Source of the DNA: Anniella stebbinsi
Taxonomy: Eukaryota > Chordata > Lepidosauria > Squamata > Anniellidae
NCBI GenBank assembly: GCA_029215795.1
Contig: JARDYH010000001.1
Coordinates: 180,923,654-180,987,653 of the forward strand
Direction of reading: 5' to 3'
DNA length: 64,000 bases
Part shown: positions 32,817-44,236 of the stretch, one piece after another
How positions within the stretch are numbered: the stretch's first letter is position 1
Layout: each line of letters begins with the position of its first letter
Notes under the pieces: model-generated
Told to the model about the DNA's origin: nothing
Databases searched by the model: none
The model's input: the letters and a program-made list of their open reading frames with translations, nothing else
Position numbers and translations under genes: made by a program

Positions 32817-34539
32817 ATTAAATACACCACATGGACATTTCTCAGTCAAAGTAAGTAAACAGTGAAAGGGTTAAGGGTGGGTAGCTTCACCCAACTTCCA
32901 AGGAAAGCAAAGAACAAGATATTGATAATTACTGATATCTGAAAGTATGAATCTTGAATGAGTAGCACATAATGATAACAAAGCAACCATCCCTCCCATG
33001 GGATAGCATGGCATGGCATGCTTCTAATGTCCAAGCTCTTCCTCCTGGTTCCTGACTATATGCAAATTTGTCCTGCTTAAACCTCTTTTCTGCCCAGAAA
33101 GACAGATATGTGTTTTGCCTGGAAGCTCTGCAACAACAGCATTTTCTATAAAGGTAATGACAACTGACAGTCCTTCAGCAGAACACCAATCACTTGTGCC
33201 CCCAAGCCCAGGTGTAGACTTTAGCTGTATCCTCAAGGACACAAGACCTTGAGTTTCTTCCCTGCCCCTCACCCTTCTTTTAGTATTGGTGACCCTTCTC
33301 TCCCTTTCCCCGCAGCTCTACTCAAGTTTAATTTCCCCTGTTGCTGCTTCACCTCATACAAACCTGAAGCATTGTTTTCTGAGTAGCCTTGCCTGAAACA
33401 GGTTAGAAAGACCATCCTCCTCCCTGGTGATTGCACTATGTTCAGCTTTCATATAACCCAGGTAGCATGATTTGCACAACCAGTTGCTCTCTGTCATGTT
33501 TACAGAGGACAGTCTTCTATTTGAAGGCATCGTCTGTTGAAGGACTGTCTAATCCAAGTCTGGGTTAAAGAGACAGAACTGTCAGAAGAGAGAGCAGCAG
33601 GGGCCCTGGAGTTGCCCAACAGTAGTGACTTGCTGTGACTCAGACCAATGGCAATTAGAACAGATTAGCGCTAATAGCATGAGCAGAAGCTGGGTCCATT
33701 CAGGTGAGAGAGCTCAACTTCTCATAGGCTGTTTCTACACCAGGTTGTTTGCCTGGAATGGCCCCTGGCTGGTCCCTGTGCGCCGATGGTGTGTATTATT
33801 AAGTACTTCAGGGATCGCCCTCCCTCTCTCCCTCTGCACCCCTATGATGTAGAAAGAGGTGAACCTGTAGCCAGCATGGCTTGCATTTCTTAATTTTACT
33901 GTATTCAGTAACTGAAATGAAAAAGAAGGGGGAATTGGTTTTGTGTTTTAAAAAGACAGTGGAAGAATTTAATTTTGGGAATTGTGCATTAGAAGGTCAT
34001 AAAATTAGTGGGGTAGTAATGGTAAAGGATAGACAGATGGCTTCCTGTCAGGCTGCTCCCTAGTTTATTAATCAACAAATTGATTTTTAAAATAGAAAAT
34101 ATGTAGAAATATTCCATTTTACGGAGCTGTCTAAGTTACAGGATACTCTCTTCTCCACAGTCAAAACATTCCTATTACAGAATATGGCGCCATCATCAGT
34201 GGTTTGAAAGTGTAGAAAAATAGTATTATAAGGGAACAGATGCGAACAAAAGGGGTGAAATTGAATGTATTAGTATTCAGCAGTCTGCTTTTGATTACCT
34301 CTGACTGGAAAATATTTGGAAGCCACCAGGGTCCCCTCAAGGATTATGATTTGGTAAATTCAACACTCATGTGTTGAGATTCAGCCTCCCTTTATTGAAA
34401 CTGAATTGATATTTTGTAAACTTCATTTGTGAATAATGTGACCTGACAGGGACAAATACGAGGGAGAATTGTTTTCAAACCTCTTCCAAATGAAACTTAT
34501 TATTGTGTAAGTACAGATTTCTTTGTCTTTTTTTCATCT
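32817..34539. other. unique non-coding DNA
   Basis: No repeats recognised. Short open frames (33625-33852, for example) show no recognisable protein. Confidence 0.35.
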
Positions 34540-35140
34540 CCCTTCTATCCAGAGGATCTTCATGGCCTGAATATGTATTTTCAGAGGTAATTGAATTGAT
34601 TCAATCATGTGTGGGCAACAGAAATGGGCAACCGAATATATTCCTGATGTGGGGAGGGTTGAGAGAAAGAGATTGAAAGGATTTCACCTTTGCTTCCAAG
34701 GTGGTGGGTGAATGTACACCATCAAAGCACAGAAGAGATGCACGGAAGCTTTTTTTTCCTGATTATCTGGGCCTTGGCTATTCTTCCCCTCAATAATCGA
34801 CCTCTGATATAATGCAGCCTTTCCAATTTTACAGGCCTGCGCCAGGCCTCAGATGTGTTACATATTAATTTCCCTTTGCAGAAAATTTACCAAGCTTTAG
34901 CTCAAATTCAGTTAGCCGGATTGATGAAAGTGGCAAAAGGATACGACACTTACTGATTCTCCCTTTTCACCTTTGATTAGCTCAACCTGAGGATTATTCT
35001 AGCTTTGTCAGTGCGCCATTAGCAGAGCCAGGACCAAGGCTGAGAGTTCAGGCCTTCTGATGTAACAGAAAGAATATAGGTTGAGCCTTATTTGTCTGAC
35101 ATGGACCTGGGATCATTTCCATCGTGCAGTGATATTATTT
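34540..35140. promoter_or_regulatory. candidate conserved non-coding block
   Basis: Repeat-free sequence with TAATTGAATTGATTCAAT near 34585, CATATTAATTTCCC near 34861, AGTTAGCCGGATTGATG near 34911 and CGCCATTAGCAG near 35013. It resembles developmental enhancers in composition. This is a guess from texture only. Confidence 0.2.
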
Positions 35141-35155
35141 TAACAGGTTACTCAG

Positions 35156-35159
<4 letters not shown>

Positions 35160-35189
<30 letters not shown>
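35160..35189. repeat. (TA)n microsatellite
   Basis: About 15 uninterrupted TA units. Confidence 0.9.
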
Positions 35190-35192
<3 letters not shown>

Positions 35193-36570
35193 TGATACTA
35201 CCATTTTAAAATACAATCCACTCCCACATGTCCAGGACAGTTCATGGCTTTAACTGCTAAATAAATTAAAAAATTTCCTCCCCTCCACAGATTCTTTTTT
35301 AAATTTTTTAAAAATCATCAATAAATTTTTGTTGCTGCTAATGAGATTCGCACTGATTTGATTTGCACCCAAATAAGGGCTGCAATGTTCTCATCCTGAA
35401 AAGGCCTGCTATGTGGAGGAACATTTTTGTGGCCTACAAAAGGTGACAGCTGATGGAGCAGTTAAGGGAGAGAGAGAGACACCTTGAAATGCCAGTTCAT
35501 TAACAGTAGCTGGAGTAACAAAGCCTCCCATTTAAAATTGCTCATTTTAAGGGTCTGACAGGATTTGGGGGCACTGACAGGTGAAACGGCAGGGAGAGAA
35601 AAACTCTGGCGCTGAAGAGCTGTAAAGACTTGAATAGTACAAAAACGCTCTTAATATTATAAAAATCAATTTTCAAACAAGCCCAACATTTCGGATTGTG
35701 TCAATCCTTCATCAGGAGCTGTGGAAACTGAAAGACTGCCGAAGGCAGATAAACGGTGAGGAATTCCAAGTTTTCACTCTGCGTCCTGTCAAGTCACTGC
35801 GTTTGTAGAGTAGATCCTCTCATGTTGTATCAGCACTGACAGGTGCCAGCAGAGCTAACAAAGGGCTGATCTACATCTATGGGCCTTCCGGGAGTGGAGG
35901 GGGGGGAGGATCCTGGGCTTACCTGCTTCCGGGATCATCCTGCTGTGTCTAAACGCCAATGCGCCATCCTGGAAGTAAAGAGGGATGTACCGGCGTGGCG
36001 TGTTCTTTTCTGGAAAAGGAGACGTTTGCACAAGGGTGAGGGCACGATCCAGTGCCACAGTAAGTTTTAAAAAGGGGGGGGGACGTCGAAAGTCAGCATT
36101 CTAAAATACCAACAGCCATCCCAGGGATGGCAAAAAAGCTCACCCCCTTATCCCCAATGGGCATGGAGCCCCCCTCCCACAGAGCTCCATGCCCGTTTGT
36201 TGTGCCGTGCTACTCACGGGGAGGAGGGAGGACCCGGAGACACACACCACATTGCCTGTCTGCAGGAAAAAACATGATAAAACTTGTCCCAGTTATCCCA
36301 GGACAACTGAGAGGTCGTCCCTGGTTGACCCCAAGATCCCCTGCGCATCATTTGAACACACAGGGACGACTTCGAGCTGACCCCAGGTGTGGATATGCCC
36401 GAAGAGTCAGAAACAGAGTGAAAACACAAAAGAACCACTGCAGATTGAGCAGTCCCAAAGGTTGGCTTAGGCCATTTCGGCCTGGGGCCTGGGAGCGGGT
36501 CATCTGAGAACAAGACCGTGGGTCTGGTGCCAACCTTGTAGGAAGGACGGGCTGACCCTGGCCTTCCTTC
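35190..36570. other. unassigned; partly repeat-like
   Basis: 35640-35745 (CCAACATTTCGGATTGTG, CCTTCATCAGGAGCTG) looks like part of a dispersed repeat. 35870-36410 is GC-richer with facing end words GGGCTGATCTACATCT and GGTGTGGATATGCCC, suggesting a decayed DNA transposon without visible target duplication. The overlapping open frames there (36127-36507 plus, 36214-36513 minus) have no recognisable domain. Confidence 0.3.
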
Positions 36571-36815
36571 ACACTAACAAATATTGTGTCTTCGAAGCCC
36601 TCCACCTGTTCTCTTGATCCGATCCCTTCTCGTGTCTTTATCAATGTTATTCCTGTTATCCTCCCTTCCTTGCTTCATATTATTAATATTTCTTTGTCCT
36701 CTGGTTCATTCCTTCTGCTTTTAAACATGCTACAGTCTCTCTTCTTCTTCAAAAGCCTTCTCTCAATGTGCTCTCTCTCTAACTACCATCCTGTTTCCTT
36801 GTTGCCATTTGTTTA

Positions 36816-37352
36816 AAGGTCCGGTGAAGGCAGACTTCTGGTGAAGGCATGGCAGGTCGGAGCTGCAAGCTTTTTAGGTCTACAGAACTGGAAGGCTTGG
36901 CTGCCGCCTGGGGGGGGCCCAGACGGAGTTAATGTCCCCAAATAAAAGGGGAATACAAAGAGCAAGCCATTAAGCATCTTGTAAACCTTTTGATGAGGTA
37001 ATGAAGTTGAAATGGAAATTTCATTGGAAGGACAGCATGAGAGGGAGGAGTTCATGGCGTCCATTGCTCACGAGCCATTCCAGACCCGATAAGGCATAAG
37101 ACTTGCCAGCCTTCATTTCCCAAAAATGGGTAACATCTAGAGAGAAAGGGGTACATCTTCTGCAGCAAAATCAATTAGAATAACAATTGTCTTGCAAGGA
37201 AAAAGAAAACGATGTCTTACGGTATCCTGTGGGTGAGTCATCTTAAAGACTTTCTTAAAAAAAAAAAAAAAAGAAAGCTTTGAAATTACCAAGGGGATCA
37301 CAGTTGTGTAATTTACATGTGAACTTAGAAGAAAAGGGAGAAGGAAAGCAAA

Positions 37353-37392
<40 letters not shown>

Positions 37393-37685
37393 GAGGTGGG
37401 TAAATATAACTAACTGCCTCTTCCCTTTGAGAGTGAAAGCGGGAAACAGTGCAAGGTTTTTATAATGAGAAACATTAAAAGAAAATCGAAGGAGTGTGTC
37501 AAAGTATTCCAGGAATTACAATTATGTATGCAAAACTGTTTCCAAAGACTATATGACAAAATGGATGACATGGCAGAAAAATGGGAGTGTAAACTACGAG
37601 GGATAAAGATGGCGGAAGGACAAGAGAAGGTGCAAGAAAGGGAAAACTTGGATTTTACCATGAAACAAAGATCTAATGGGGTTAA
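36816..37685 (+). mobile_element. insert inside the L2, probably L1-like 5' region
   Basis: The insert starts near GGTCCGGTGAAGGCAGAC. It contains a (GAAA)n array (37352-37391) and then an open frame (37465-37660) reading MRNIKRKSKECVKVF, MQNCFQRLYDKMDDMAEKW and GQEKVQERENL, a charged probable coiled coil as in the N-terminal part of an L1 ORF1 protein. GTTTAAAG at the left edge and GGTTAAAG at the right may be a target duplication. L1 identity is tentative. Confidence 0.4.
37352..37391 (+). repeat. (AAAG)n microsatellite
   Basis: About ten AAAG units within the L1-like insert. Confidence 0.9.
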
Positions 37686-39076
37686 AGGCGTTTTGGATAA
37701 CAGAAGCTCTGGATCCTTTTCAATCTGGCTTTCGTCCTTGGCATTCCACTGAGACAGCCCTTATGAAGATTACCAAGGATCTTCTTATTGCCAAATCTAA
37801 AGGCCTTTTTTCTGTTCTTATTCTCCTGGATCTTACTGCAGCCTTTGACACGGTTGATCATGATCTTCTGTTGGATTCCCTTCATGACAGTGGATTTCGC
37901 GACTCTGTCTATGACTGGTTTGCTTCTTACCTATCGGGTCGTTCATTCATTGTGTTGGCTAATGGCCACTCGTCTTCTTCCTTTCCCCTTTTAGTTGGGG
38001 TTCCCCAGGGCTCGATGCTTGGCCCGTTGTTGTTTTCTTTATATATGTTGTCCTTGGGTGATCTTATTCAATCTCGTCTGTATCCAATATCATCTGTATG
38101 CTGATGATACACAATTATATCTTTCATCTCCGGAACTTTCTCCTGATGTTCAGGATCGTATCTCGGCATCTCTTTCAGATATCTCAGCTTGATGCTTCAT
38201 CGTTGTTTGAAACTTAATATGGCAAAGACAGAATTGCTTGTTTTTCCTCCCAAACCTTCGCTCCACCTTTCATTCTCTATTACTGTTAATAATGTTACAC
38301 TTAATCCAGTTGAGGAAACTCGTAGTCTTGGTTTTATATTTGATTCCTCACTTTCCTCTACGCCTCATGTTGAGGCATTAGCTAAGTCCTGTCGTTTTTT
38401 CTTATATAATATTGCCAGGATCCAATTGTTTTTATCTGTCTCTTCTGCCAAGACTCTTGTTCATGCTTTGGTCATTTCTCGGCTGGATTATTGTAACCTT
38501 CTCCTGACTGGCCTTCCTTCTTCTCACCTTAGTTTGTTGGTTTCCATTCATCATTCTGCTTCTTGGCTCATCGCTTTGGCCATGTCACTCCACTCCTGAA
38601 ATCCCTTCATTGGCTTCCAATTCAACTCAGAATTCAATATAAGCTTCTCCTGTTCACTTTCAAAGTTTGTCACAAGCTAGCTCCTTCCTATCTTCTCTTA
38701 TTTCACATTCTGCCCCGTTTGTGCTTTGCTCATCGAATGTTAAGTTTCTTACCTGCCCAAGGGTCTCTACTTCTCTTGCTGGGCTTCGTCCATTTTCTCT
38801 CGCTGCCCCCTATGCCTGGAATTCTCTTCCAGAGCATTTGCGGACTACGAGTTCAATTACCATCTTTAGAGCTCAATTGAAAACTTTTCTTTTTTCCAAA
38901 GTGTTTAGAACTTGATTCTGATCTTACTTTTCTACTGTTAGTTTTATTGTCCCCTGTGCCTGTTTGGTGCATTCCCTTCCCTTTCTTATTGTTTTATTGT
39001 GATTTTAACAGAATGTAAGCCAGTGTGGCAGGGCATTGCTGTTTTATTGTTTTACTATGTATGTTGATGGTGCTAT

Positions 39077-39077
39077 A

Positions 39078-39111
<34 letters not shown>

Positions 39112-40316
39112 TACACTTATATACCGCCCCATAGCCGAAGCTCTCTGGGCGATTTGCAAAAATTAAAAAGATTGAGCATTAAAAAGACAATATACAAAAT
39201 TTAAAACCATAAACATAAAACAGCTATCATTAAAACACTTTAAAACATTTTAACTGTTGAGCCTGGCCATAATGTCAATCAAACCTCAACTTGAGCTGTT
39301 AAAATGCCTGGGAGAAAAGACAAGTTTTGACCTGGTGCCGAAAAGATAACAGTGTTGGTGCCAGGCAGGCCTCATCGGGGAGATCATTCCATAATTGAGG
39401 GGCCACCACAGAGAAGGCCCTCTCCCTTGTTGCCGTCCTCCGAGCTTCCCTCGGAGTAGGCACCCGGAGGAGGACCTTTGATGTTGAGCGTAGTGTATGG
39501 GTAAGTTCATGTTGGGAAAGACGTTCCATCAGGTATTGTGGTCCCAAATCGTGTAAGGCTTTATAGGTTAAAACCAGCACCTTCAATCGGGCTCAGAAAC
39601 CTACAGGCAGCCAATGCAAGTGGGCCAGAATCGGTCTTATATGTTTGAACCTTCTGGTCCCTGTTACCAATCTGGCCGCTACATTCTGCACAAGCTGCAG
39701 CTTCCGAACCATCTTCAAAGGCAGCCCCATGTAGAGCGCATTGCAGTAATCTAACTTGGAGGTTACCAGAGCGTAGACAACTGAAGCCAGGTTATCCCTG
39801 TCCAGATAGGGGCATAGCTGGGCCACCAGCTGAAGTTGGTAGAAGGCACTCCGTGCCACTGAGGCTACCTGAGCCTCAAGTGACAGAGATGGTTCTAGGA
39901 GAACCCCCAAGCTACGAACCTGCTCTTTCAGGGGGAGTGCAACCCCATCCAGAACAGGTTGAACACCTTCCATCCAGTCAGAGGAACCCCCCACCAACAG
40001 CATCTCAGTCTTGTCTGGATTAAGTTTCAGTTTATTAGCTCTCATCCAGTCCGTTGTCGCAGCCAAGCACTGGTTCAACACATCCACAGCCTCACCTGAT
40101 GAAGATGAAAAGGAGAAATAGAGTTGAGTGTCATCAGCGTACTGATGACAATGCACTCCAAAACTCCGGATGACCGCACCCAATGGTTTCATGTAGATGT
40201 TGAACAGCATGGGAGACAAAACTGACCCCTGCGGAACCCCGTACTGGAGAATCCACGGGGCCGAGCAATGTCTCCCCAGCACCACCTTCTGGAGCTGACC
40301 CTGTCGAGTAGGAGCG
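39077..40316 (-). mobile_element. L2-clade LINE, 5'-truncated, tail to tail with its neighbour
   Basis: The minus strand reads from the middle of the RT to the 3' UTR and a trinucleotide tail (39077-39112). The 3' UTR end contains CCCAGAGAGCTTCGGC and ATGGGGCGGTATATAAG, matching the isolated tails at 4.8, 18.0 and 29.2 kb. The 5' break is near 40316. The (ATT)n tract is shared with the plus-strand L2 on the left. Confidence 0.9.
39293..40316 (-). pseudogene. L2-clade reverse transcriptase C-terminal two thirds
   Basis: In one frame: LQYGVPQGSVLSPMLFNIYM, then [12 protein letters not shown] with the catalytic Asp pair, DWMRANKLKLNPDKTEML, VRSLGVLLEPSLSLEAQVA, VTSKLDYCNALYMGLPL, VQNVAARLVTG and LAHLHWLPVGF. 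A single stop near 39590 interrupts, after which KVLVLTYKALHDLGPQYL and APQLWNDLPDEA follow in the same frame. RT motif A lies upstream of the truncation and is missing. Confidence 0.88.
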
Positions 40317-41168
40317 GAACCACTGCAATATAATAATTATAAATAAATAAATAACACAAACAATAATAAATTGTAATGTCATTCAAATGGGGGATATTTT
40401 CAGTGTCTACTGTTGCTAGGCAAAGTTTAATTTAAAAATAAATAAATATAAGAATGACAACAATCCTTGTTCCTCTATCTATTTAGCATGTAATTCGATG
40501 CAATTATGGGACTGGTACATACCTGAGAGTTAGGCGAAAAACCTGATTCACTGAGTTTCCTTTTAAAAAAAACAAAGAAGAGTTTAGAGAAGAGTTTAGG
40601 CTCTTGCAAATTTACTCATGTTCCAAAAATATGGAACATGTAAGTCTCCCATCTTTATTTCTACGAGATCTGTTACCCCACATACGAACCTAAGAACATA
40701 AGAATCATCCTACAGGTTATTTGCATATGCAAATTTGCATATTGTGCTTGTATACAACCCCCCATGTGCTCATACTTTTTAAAATTTAATTTTAACCATT
40801 TTTGTCCTGCTTTTCAGTAGAACCACTTCCAAAGTACCTGACAAAAACTGAAAGAATCAACTTAAAACAAATACAGCAATGTAAACGACTAAAACAGCAA
40901 TAAGAGAACTCCAATAAAACATCATTAACAAACCACCAGTAAAATGAGAAAAACAGCATTAAAATATTATGTATTAAAGGCTTGGGAAAATAAAATAATG
41001 GCCTTCATCTGGCACCTAAAAGCAAATGATTTTTCTCTGTGGTGTGCATTCTGTATGCCTCACCTCCAGTTGCCACCTAAAGAGGGCCTCTGATGAAGAC
41101 CTTAATGAATGGGGAGGTTCATATGTGAGTTCTGCAGACACCCTGTTCCCAAGCAATCTTTCAGCTGT
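40317..41168. other. unassigned AT-rich DNA
   Basis: Includes a short word CCTAAGAACATAAGAATCATCC (40688-40709) that resembles a CR1-type tail, and AT-rich sequence with no gene. Confidence 0.3.
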
Positions 41169-41697
41169 AGAGCTCCATCATACCAGCATTTTATCGCACC
41201 TTCATCCTGCCTTGTTTACCGTTTTGCCACGCAATCCTCACATGATGTCATCCCTGTCCTGCAGTCATCCCGCCTCTTCCCTCCATTTTCCATGTTTTTC
41301 TAGGGCAGGGGAAGTGCAGTATTTTTTCTCCATGCAGGACCACCCTTCCATCCCCATGTATTGTCATCGTTGCACTATGTTACAGAACATCCCTTCTTGG
41401 GGGAATGTGCACTGAAACTCTAAAATGCTAGACAACAAAACCAGAGGCTGGGGAGGTACCCACATCCATCACAATGTCCATCAACCATAAGAATCAATGA
41501 ACTGGAGGGGGAGGAGAAGGGGAAGGTGGGACAGGGCGGGTGCAATAGCAGAAGAGAGAACAAGTGAAAAGAGATTTTGCCAATACTATGACGATGCCAG
41601 GAAAGCACATGACAGGGACCAGTGCTTGATGCACTAATGAAACAGAGGTGGAAACCATGTATTGTACCTGGAGGAAAAAGTAGGTGTGATGGACCCC
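41169..41697. repeat. MITE family A, copy with empty hAT and L2 sites
   Basis: Left end GAGCTCCATCATACC and right end GGTGTGATGGACCCC form an imperfect terminal inverted repeat. It aligns with 52021-53636 but lacks that copy's hAT and L2 insertions: CACATGATGTCATCCCTGTCC at 41240-41260 and GCTAGACAACAAAACC at 41428-41443 are the uninterrupted sites. No target duplication resolved. Confidence 0.65.
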
Positions 41698-41899
41698 TTT
41701 GTGTTTTAGTCCTAGCCCCCTCTCTGCATGTTGTGGACTGCACTGAAGTGATGGACAGGAGCAGTGACCAGTGGCCATAAACTGCCTTCGTCCACCACTT
41801 TCCCTATGTGCTTTCATTTGAGTTGGAGAAAATAGCACACATTCATAATGATGGGCCATGTATGGATGAATGAATTTGATGGAACAATGCAGGATTAAG

Positions 41900-42234
41900 T
41901 GCTCCATCAGATGAGCATTTTATTGCATGCTCGTTACTGGGCACTTGCGGATTTTCGCGGGTCCCTCTCACAATGTCTGCCTCCCACGAACCTCCCACCC
42001 TTTCTAGCCTTCTTCATGCCACAAAAAAACACCCCGATAAGTCCGACTTATTTTTTAAAAGAAGTTGCTGCTATTTCCTGCTGTGTGCAGGAGAAGCAGC
42101 ACATTCAAAATGGCCCACTGAATGGGCCACATGCACGTCGTTTAGTTCCTCTTTCAAAAGAGGAAGTAATAAGGGACAAATGCGTGGGCAGAGAAGCAAC
42201 AGTAAGCAAATGCGATTTCCCCCTGTATGATGAT
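41900..42234. repeat. short interspersed repeat family B, copy 2
   Basis: Matches 11538-11876 from GCTCCATCAGATGAGCATT to GCAAATGCGATTTCCCCC, with CCTCTTTCAAAAGAGGAAG in both. Confidence 0.7.
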
Positions 42235-42409
42235 GCTCATAGAGAGGGACACAGACTGGATGTAGATAGGCAATGGGACAATTGTCCGTATTACCCTTTA
42301 TGAGGGAACACATAACATCAAGAGAAAGGAGGAGATAACTTCCATGTTTATGAGTAAACTCGCATAGCATTGGCCTTTGCATCAGACTGGCCTATTTTAA
42401 AAGTTATTT

Positions 42410-42910
42410 AACAGCACACAATCCTGTGCATGTTTACTCAGAAGTAACTCCCACACAGGGGCTGTTTTCATGTAATGGCAGCAAATCATGGGTTAATTAA
42501 CCCACAATTTGCTGTGGCACATGCCGGACATATTCCACAGCCTTTTTGAATATTCCGCTCCCAATTGAGATGATTGGAGGTTGCTACATGATGTCTGAAC
42601 CCAAATACTATAGATTGATTGTGGGTTAAAAAGCCCACAGTTAACCTAACTACTCATTGTAGGTTAACTGTGTGTTATTTAACCCACAATTAATCTATAG
42701 TGTTTAGATTCAGATGTCACATAGCAACCCTTGATTGGTCCAATTGGGGGTTAAATATTCAAAATGGCCACAGAAAGCACCTGGCACACAGTGTGGCAAA
42801 TTGTGGGTTAATTAATTAACCCACAATTTGCCATCATTACATGCAAACTGGGTCTCTGTTCAGTGGAGCTTACTGGCAAGTGAGTGTGCACAGGACTGGA
42901 GTTTACATCT
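42410..42910. repeat. palindromic SINE/MITE-like repeat split by a 400-bp palindrome
   Basis: Flanking halves CAATCCTGTGCATGTTTACTCAGAAGTAAC in two parts (42419-42449) and CAGTGGAGCTTACTGGCAAG (42861-42880) belong to the dispersed repeat also seen at 60838-60925 and 61013-61085. The palindrome 42456-42858 lies between them. Confidence 0.55.
42456..42858. mobile_element. near-perfect palindromic MITE with nested hairpins
   Basis: Left TTTTCATGTAATGGCAGCAAAT pairs with right ATTTGCCATCATTACATGCAAA. Inside, GGGTTAATTAACCCAC, TTTGAATATTC, TGTCTGAACCC, CTATAGATTGATTGTGGGTT and GTTAACCTA all have complements in the other half, meeting near 42655. Several arms are palindromes themselves (GGTTAATTAACC). 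It encodes nothing. Superfamily undetermined; the ends are related to 20671-20960. Confidence 0.8.
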
Positions 42911-43469
42911 TTTGGAATTTGCAACCAAAACTGCAAGCTTTATATTTTTATAGTGTATGAATATGTAGTTTGCTTATTGTTAAATATGTTCAATATTAAG
43001 ATATGTAGATGAAGATCATCTTTGCAAGAAGCTGGGTGTCAGAATGAAATGTTTAGAATGTTTAGAATTTACAAGTATATTTCTCATTCAACATTAAAAT
43101 ATAACTGATCCCAACATCAATATGACTTCCAGACTGCAGAGAAAAAGGATTGGGGCTGAAAGACCAAGGAAAAATTTAAGTGTTTGGAAGTGAGCATAAC
43201 ATGTAAGAATGTACAAGTTTTTAACAGCTTACATGGTAAGGAATTTTAGAGGGAGTGCCTTACCATTTCCATTTTTTGAGAGCATAATTGTAAGAAGCTT
43301 TACTGCTCTCTTAAACCAATTGTAGGTTTGATTTTTCTCTGCGAACTGTGTACAGGGGTAAGCAACTGGTAACGAATATTTCTATTTACATTACAATCAT
43401 TATTTCTGTATTTGCTTCCATACATATAAGTTAGCATATGAAAATGTTATGCAACAGGTATCCCTTTTT

Positions 43470-43787
43470 TAGGCTGACCATATGAAAAGGAGGACAGGGC
43501 TCCTGTATCTTTAACAGTTTCATAGAAAAGGGAATTTCAGCAGATGTCATTTGTATATAAGCAGAACCTGGTGAAATTCCCTCTTCATCACAAAGTTAAA
43601 GCTGCAGAAGCCCTGCCCTCTTTTGTACATGGTCAAGAGACAGGGCTCCTGCAGCTTTAACTGTTGTGATGAAGAGGGAATTTCACCAGGTTATATATGC
43701 ATACAAACAACACCTGCTGAAATTCCCTGTCCTTTGCAACTGTTAAAGATACAGGAGCCCTGTCCTCCTTTTCATATGGTCACCCTA
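43470..43787. mobile_element. head-to-head foldback MITE (TAGGSTGACCA family)
   Basis: Two inverted units, outer ends TAGGCTGACCATATG and CATATGGTCACCCTA, inner junction CTTTTGTACATGGTCAAGAGACAGGG. Flanks CCCTTTTT (43462-43469) and CCTTTTTT (43788-43795) agree at seven of eight positions. Confidence 0.8.
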
Positions 43788-44014
43788 CCTTTTTTGTCCT
43801 CTATCTTGCTGAGGTGAGTCCTCTTTTTTGGTGATTTACAAGTGGCCACCATATGTCCCTTCATTCTCTTTCACACTCCCACACGTATACACATGCCTCC
43901 CACTGTTTAAAATGCTTCCCACAAATAATAGGCAAACATTCACAACTAGAGATGTAAAATTTCCAGAAATTTAAAAGCCATGGTAAAAACAAAACAAAAA
44001 ACCTGTTTTTCTTG

Positions 44015-44030
44015 GGGGGGGGGGGGGGTT
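44015..44030 (+). repeat. poly(G) run
   Basis: Homopolymer of about 14 Gs after CTTTCTT-like sequence. Confidence 0.8.
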
Positions 44031-44109
44031 AAAGGAAAAAACTGGAAATTTGGGAGAAAATTAAATAAGGAATACTTATCTTTTTAGCACTCTTTACACT
44101 TTGCTGCAT

Positions 44110-44236
44110 AAGGCTATTCTTCCCTAACCTGGTGCTCTCCAGATATTTTGGACTTCAGCACCTATCAGCCTCAGACAGGATGGCTAGTGGTCAGGAATGC
44201 TGGGCACTATAGTCCAAAACATCTGTAGGCTTGGTA
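44110..44236. repeat. palindromic MITE (CTGGTGCTCTCCAGAT family)
   Basis: CCTAACCTGGTGCTCTCCAG, TTTTGGACTTCAGCACCTATCA pairs with GGCACTATAGTCCAAAACATCTG around a centre with GGATGGCTAGTGGTC. This is the widespread reptile palindrome with GGACTACAACTCCCATCA-like arms. Diverged. Confidence 0.6.

Larger units (their letters stand above)
36586..38915 (+). pseudogene. L2-clade reverse transcriptase, broken
   Basis: Motifs in order: PVSLLPFV at the end of the left part; then, right of the insert, [37 protein letters not shown] (catalytic Asp, 37826-37878), [18 protein letters not shown], and after a frameshift near 38095 [10 protein letters not shown] (38099-38128, catalytic Asp pair). Further frames give LKLNMAKTELLVFPP, ETRSLGFIFDSSL, VISRLDYCNLLLTGLP, LLKSLHWLPIQLRIQYKLL and FPEHL-like C-terminal residues. 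At least three frameshifts lie in the right part alone. The protein would copy LINE RNA by target-primed reverse transcription. Confidence 0.8.
36575..39076 (+). mobile_element. L2-clade LINE (second subfamily) split by an L1-like insert
   Basis: The left part (36575-36815) encodes STCSLDPIPSRVF and SNYHPVSLLPFV, the region just before RT motif A. The right part from about 37690 resumes with [18 protein letters not shown] and runs to the C-terminus near 38915, followed by a 3' UTR and an ATT tail that ends near 39110. Between them lies 36816-37685. It is a different subfamily from the copies at 39.1-40.3 and 47-50 kb. Several frameshifts make it inactive. Confidence 0.8.

Noticed and set aside
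36127..36513. Opposed open frames of 126 and 99 codons
   Set aside because: No domain or composition typical of a protein; the region is GC-rich, which lengthens chance frames, and it looks like transposon remains.
41026..41907. Open frames of 107-137 codons on both strands
   Set aside because: They lie in MITE family A and have no recognisable domain or matching frame in the second copy.
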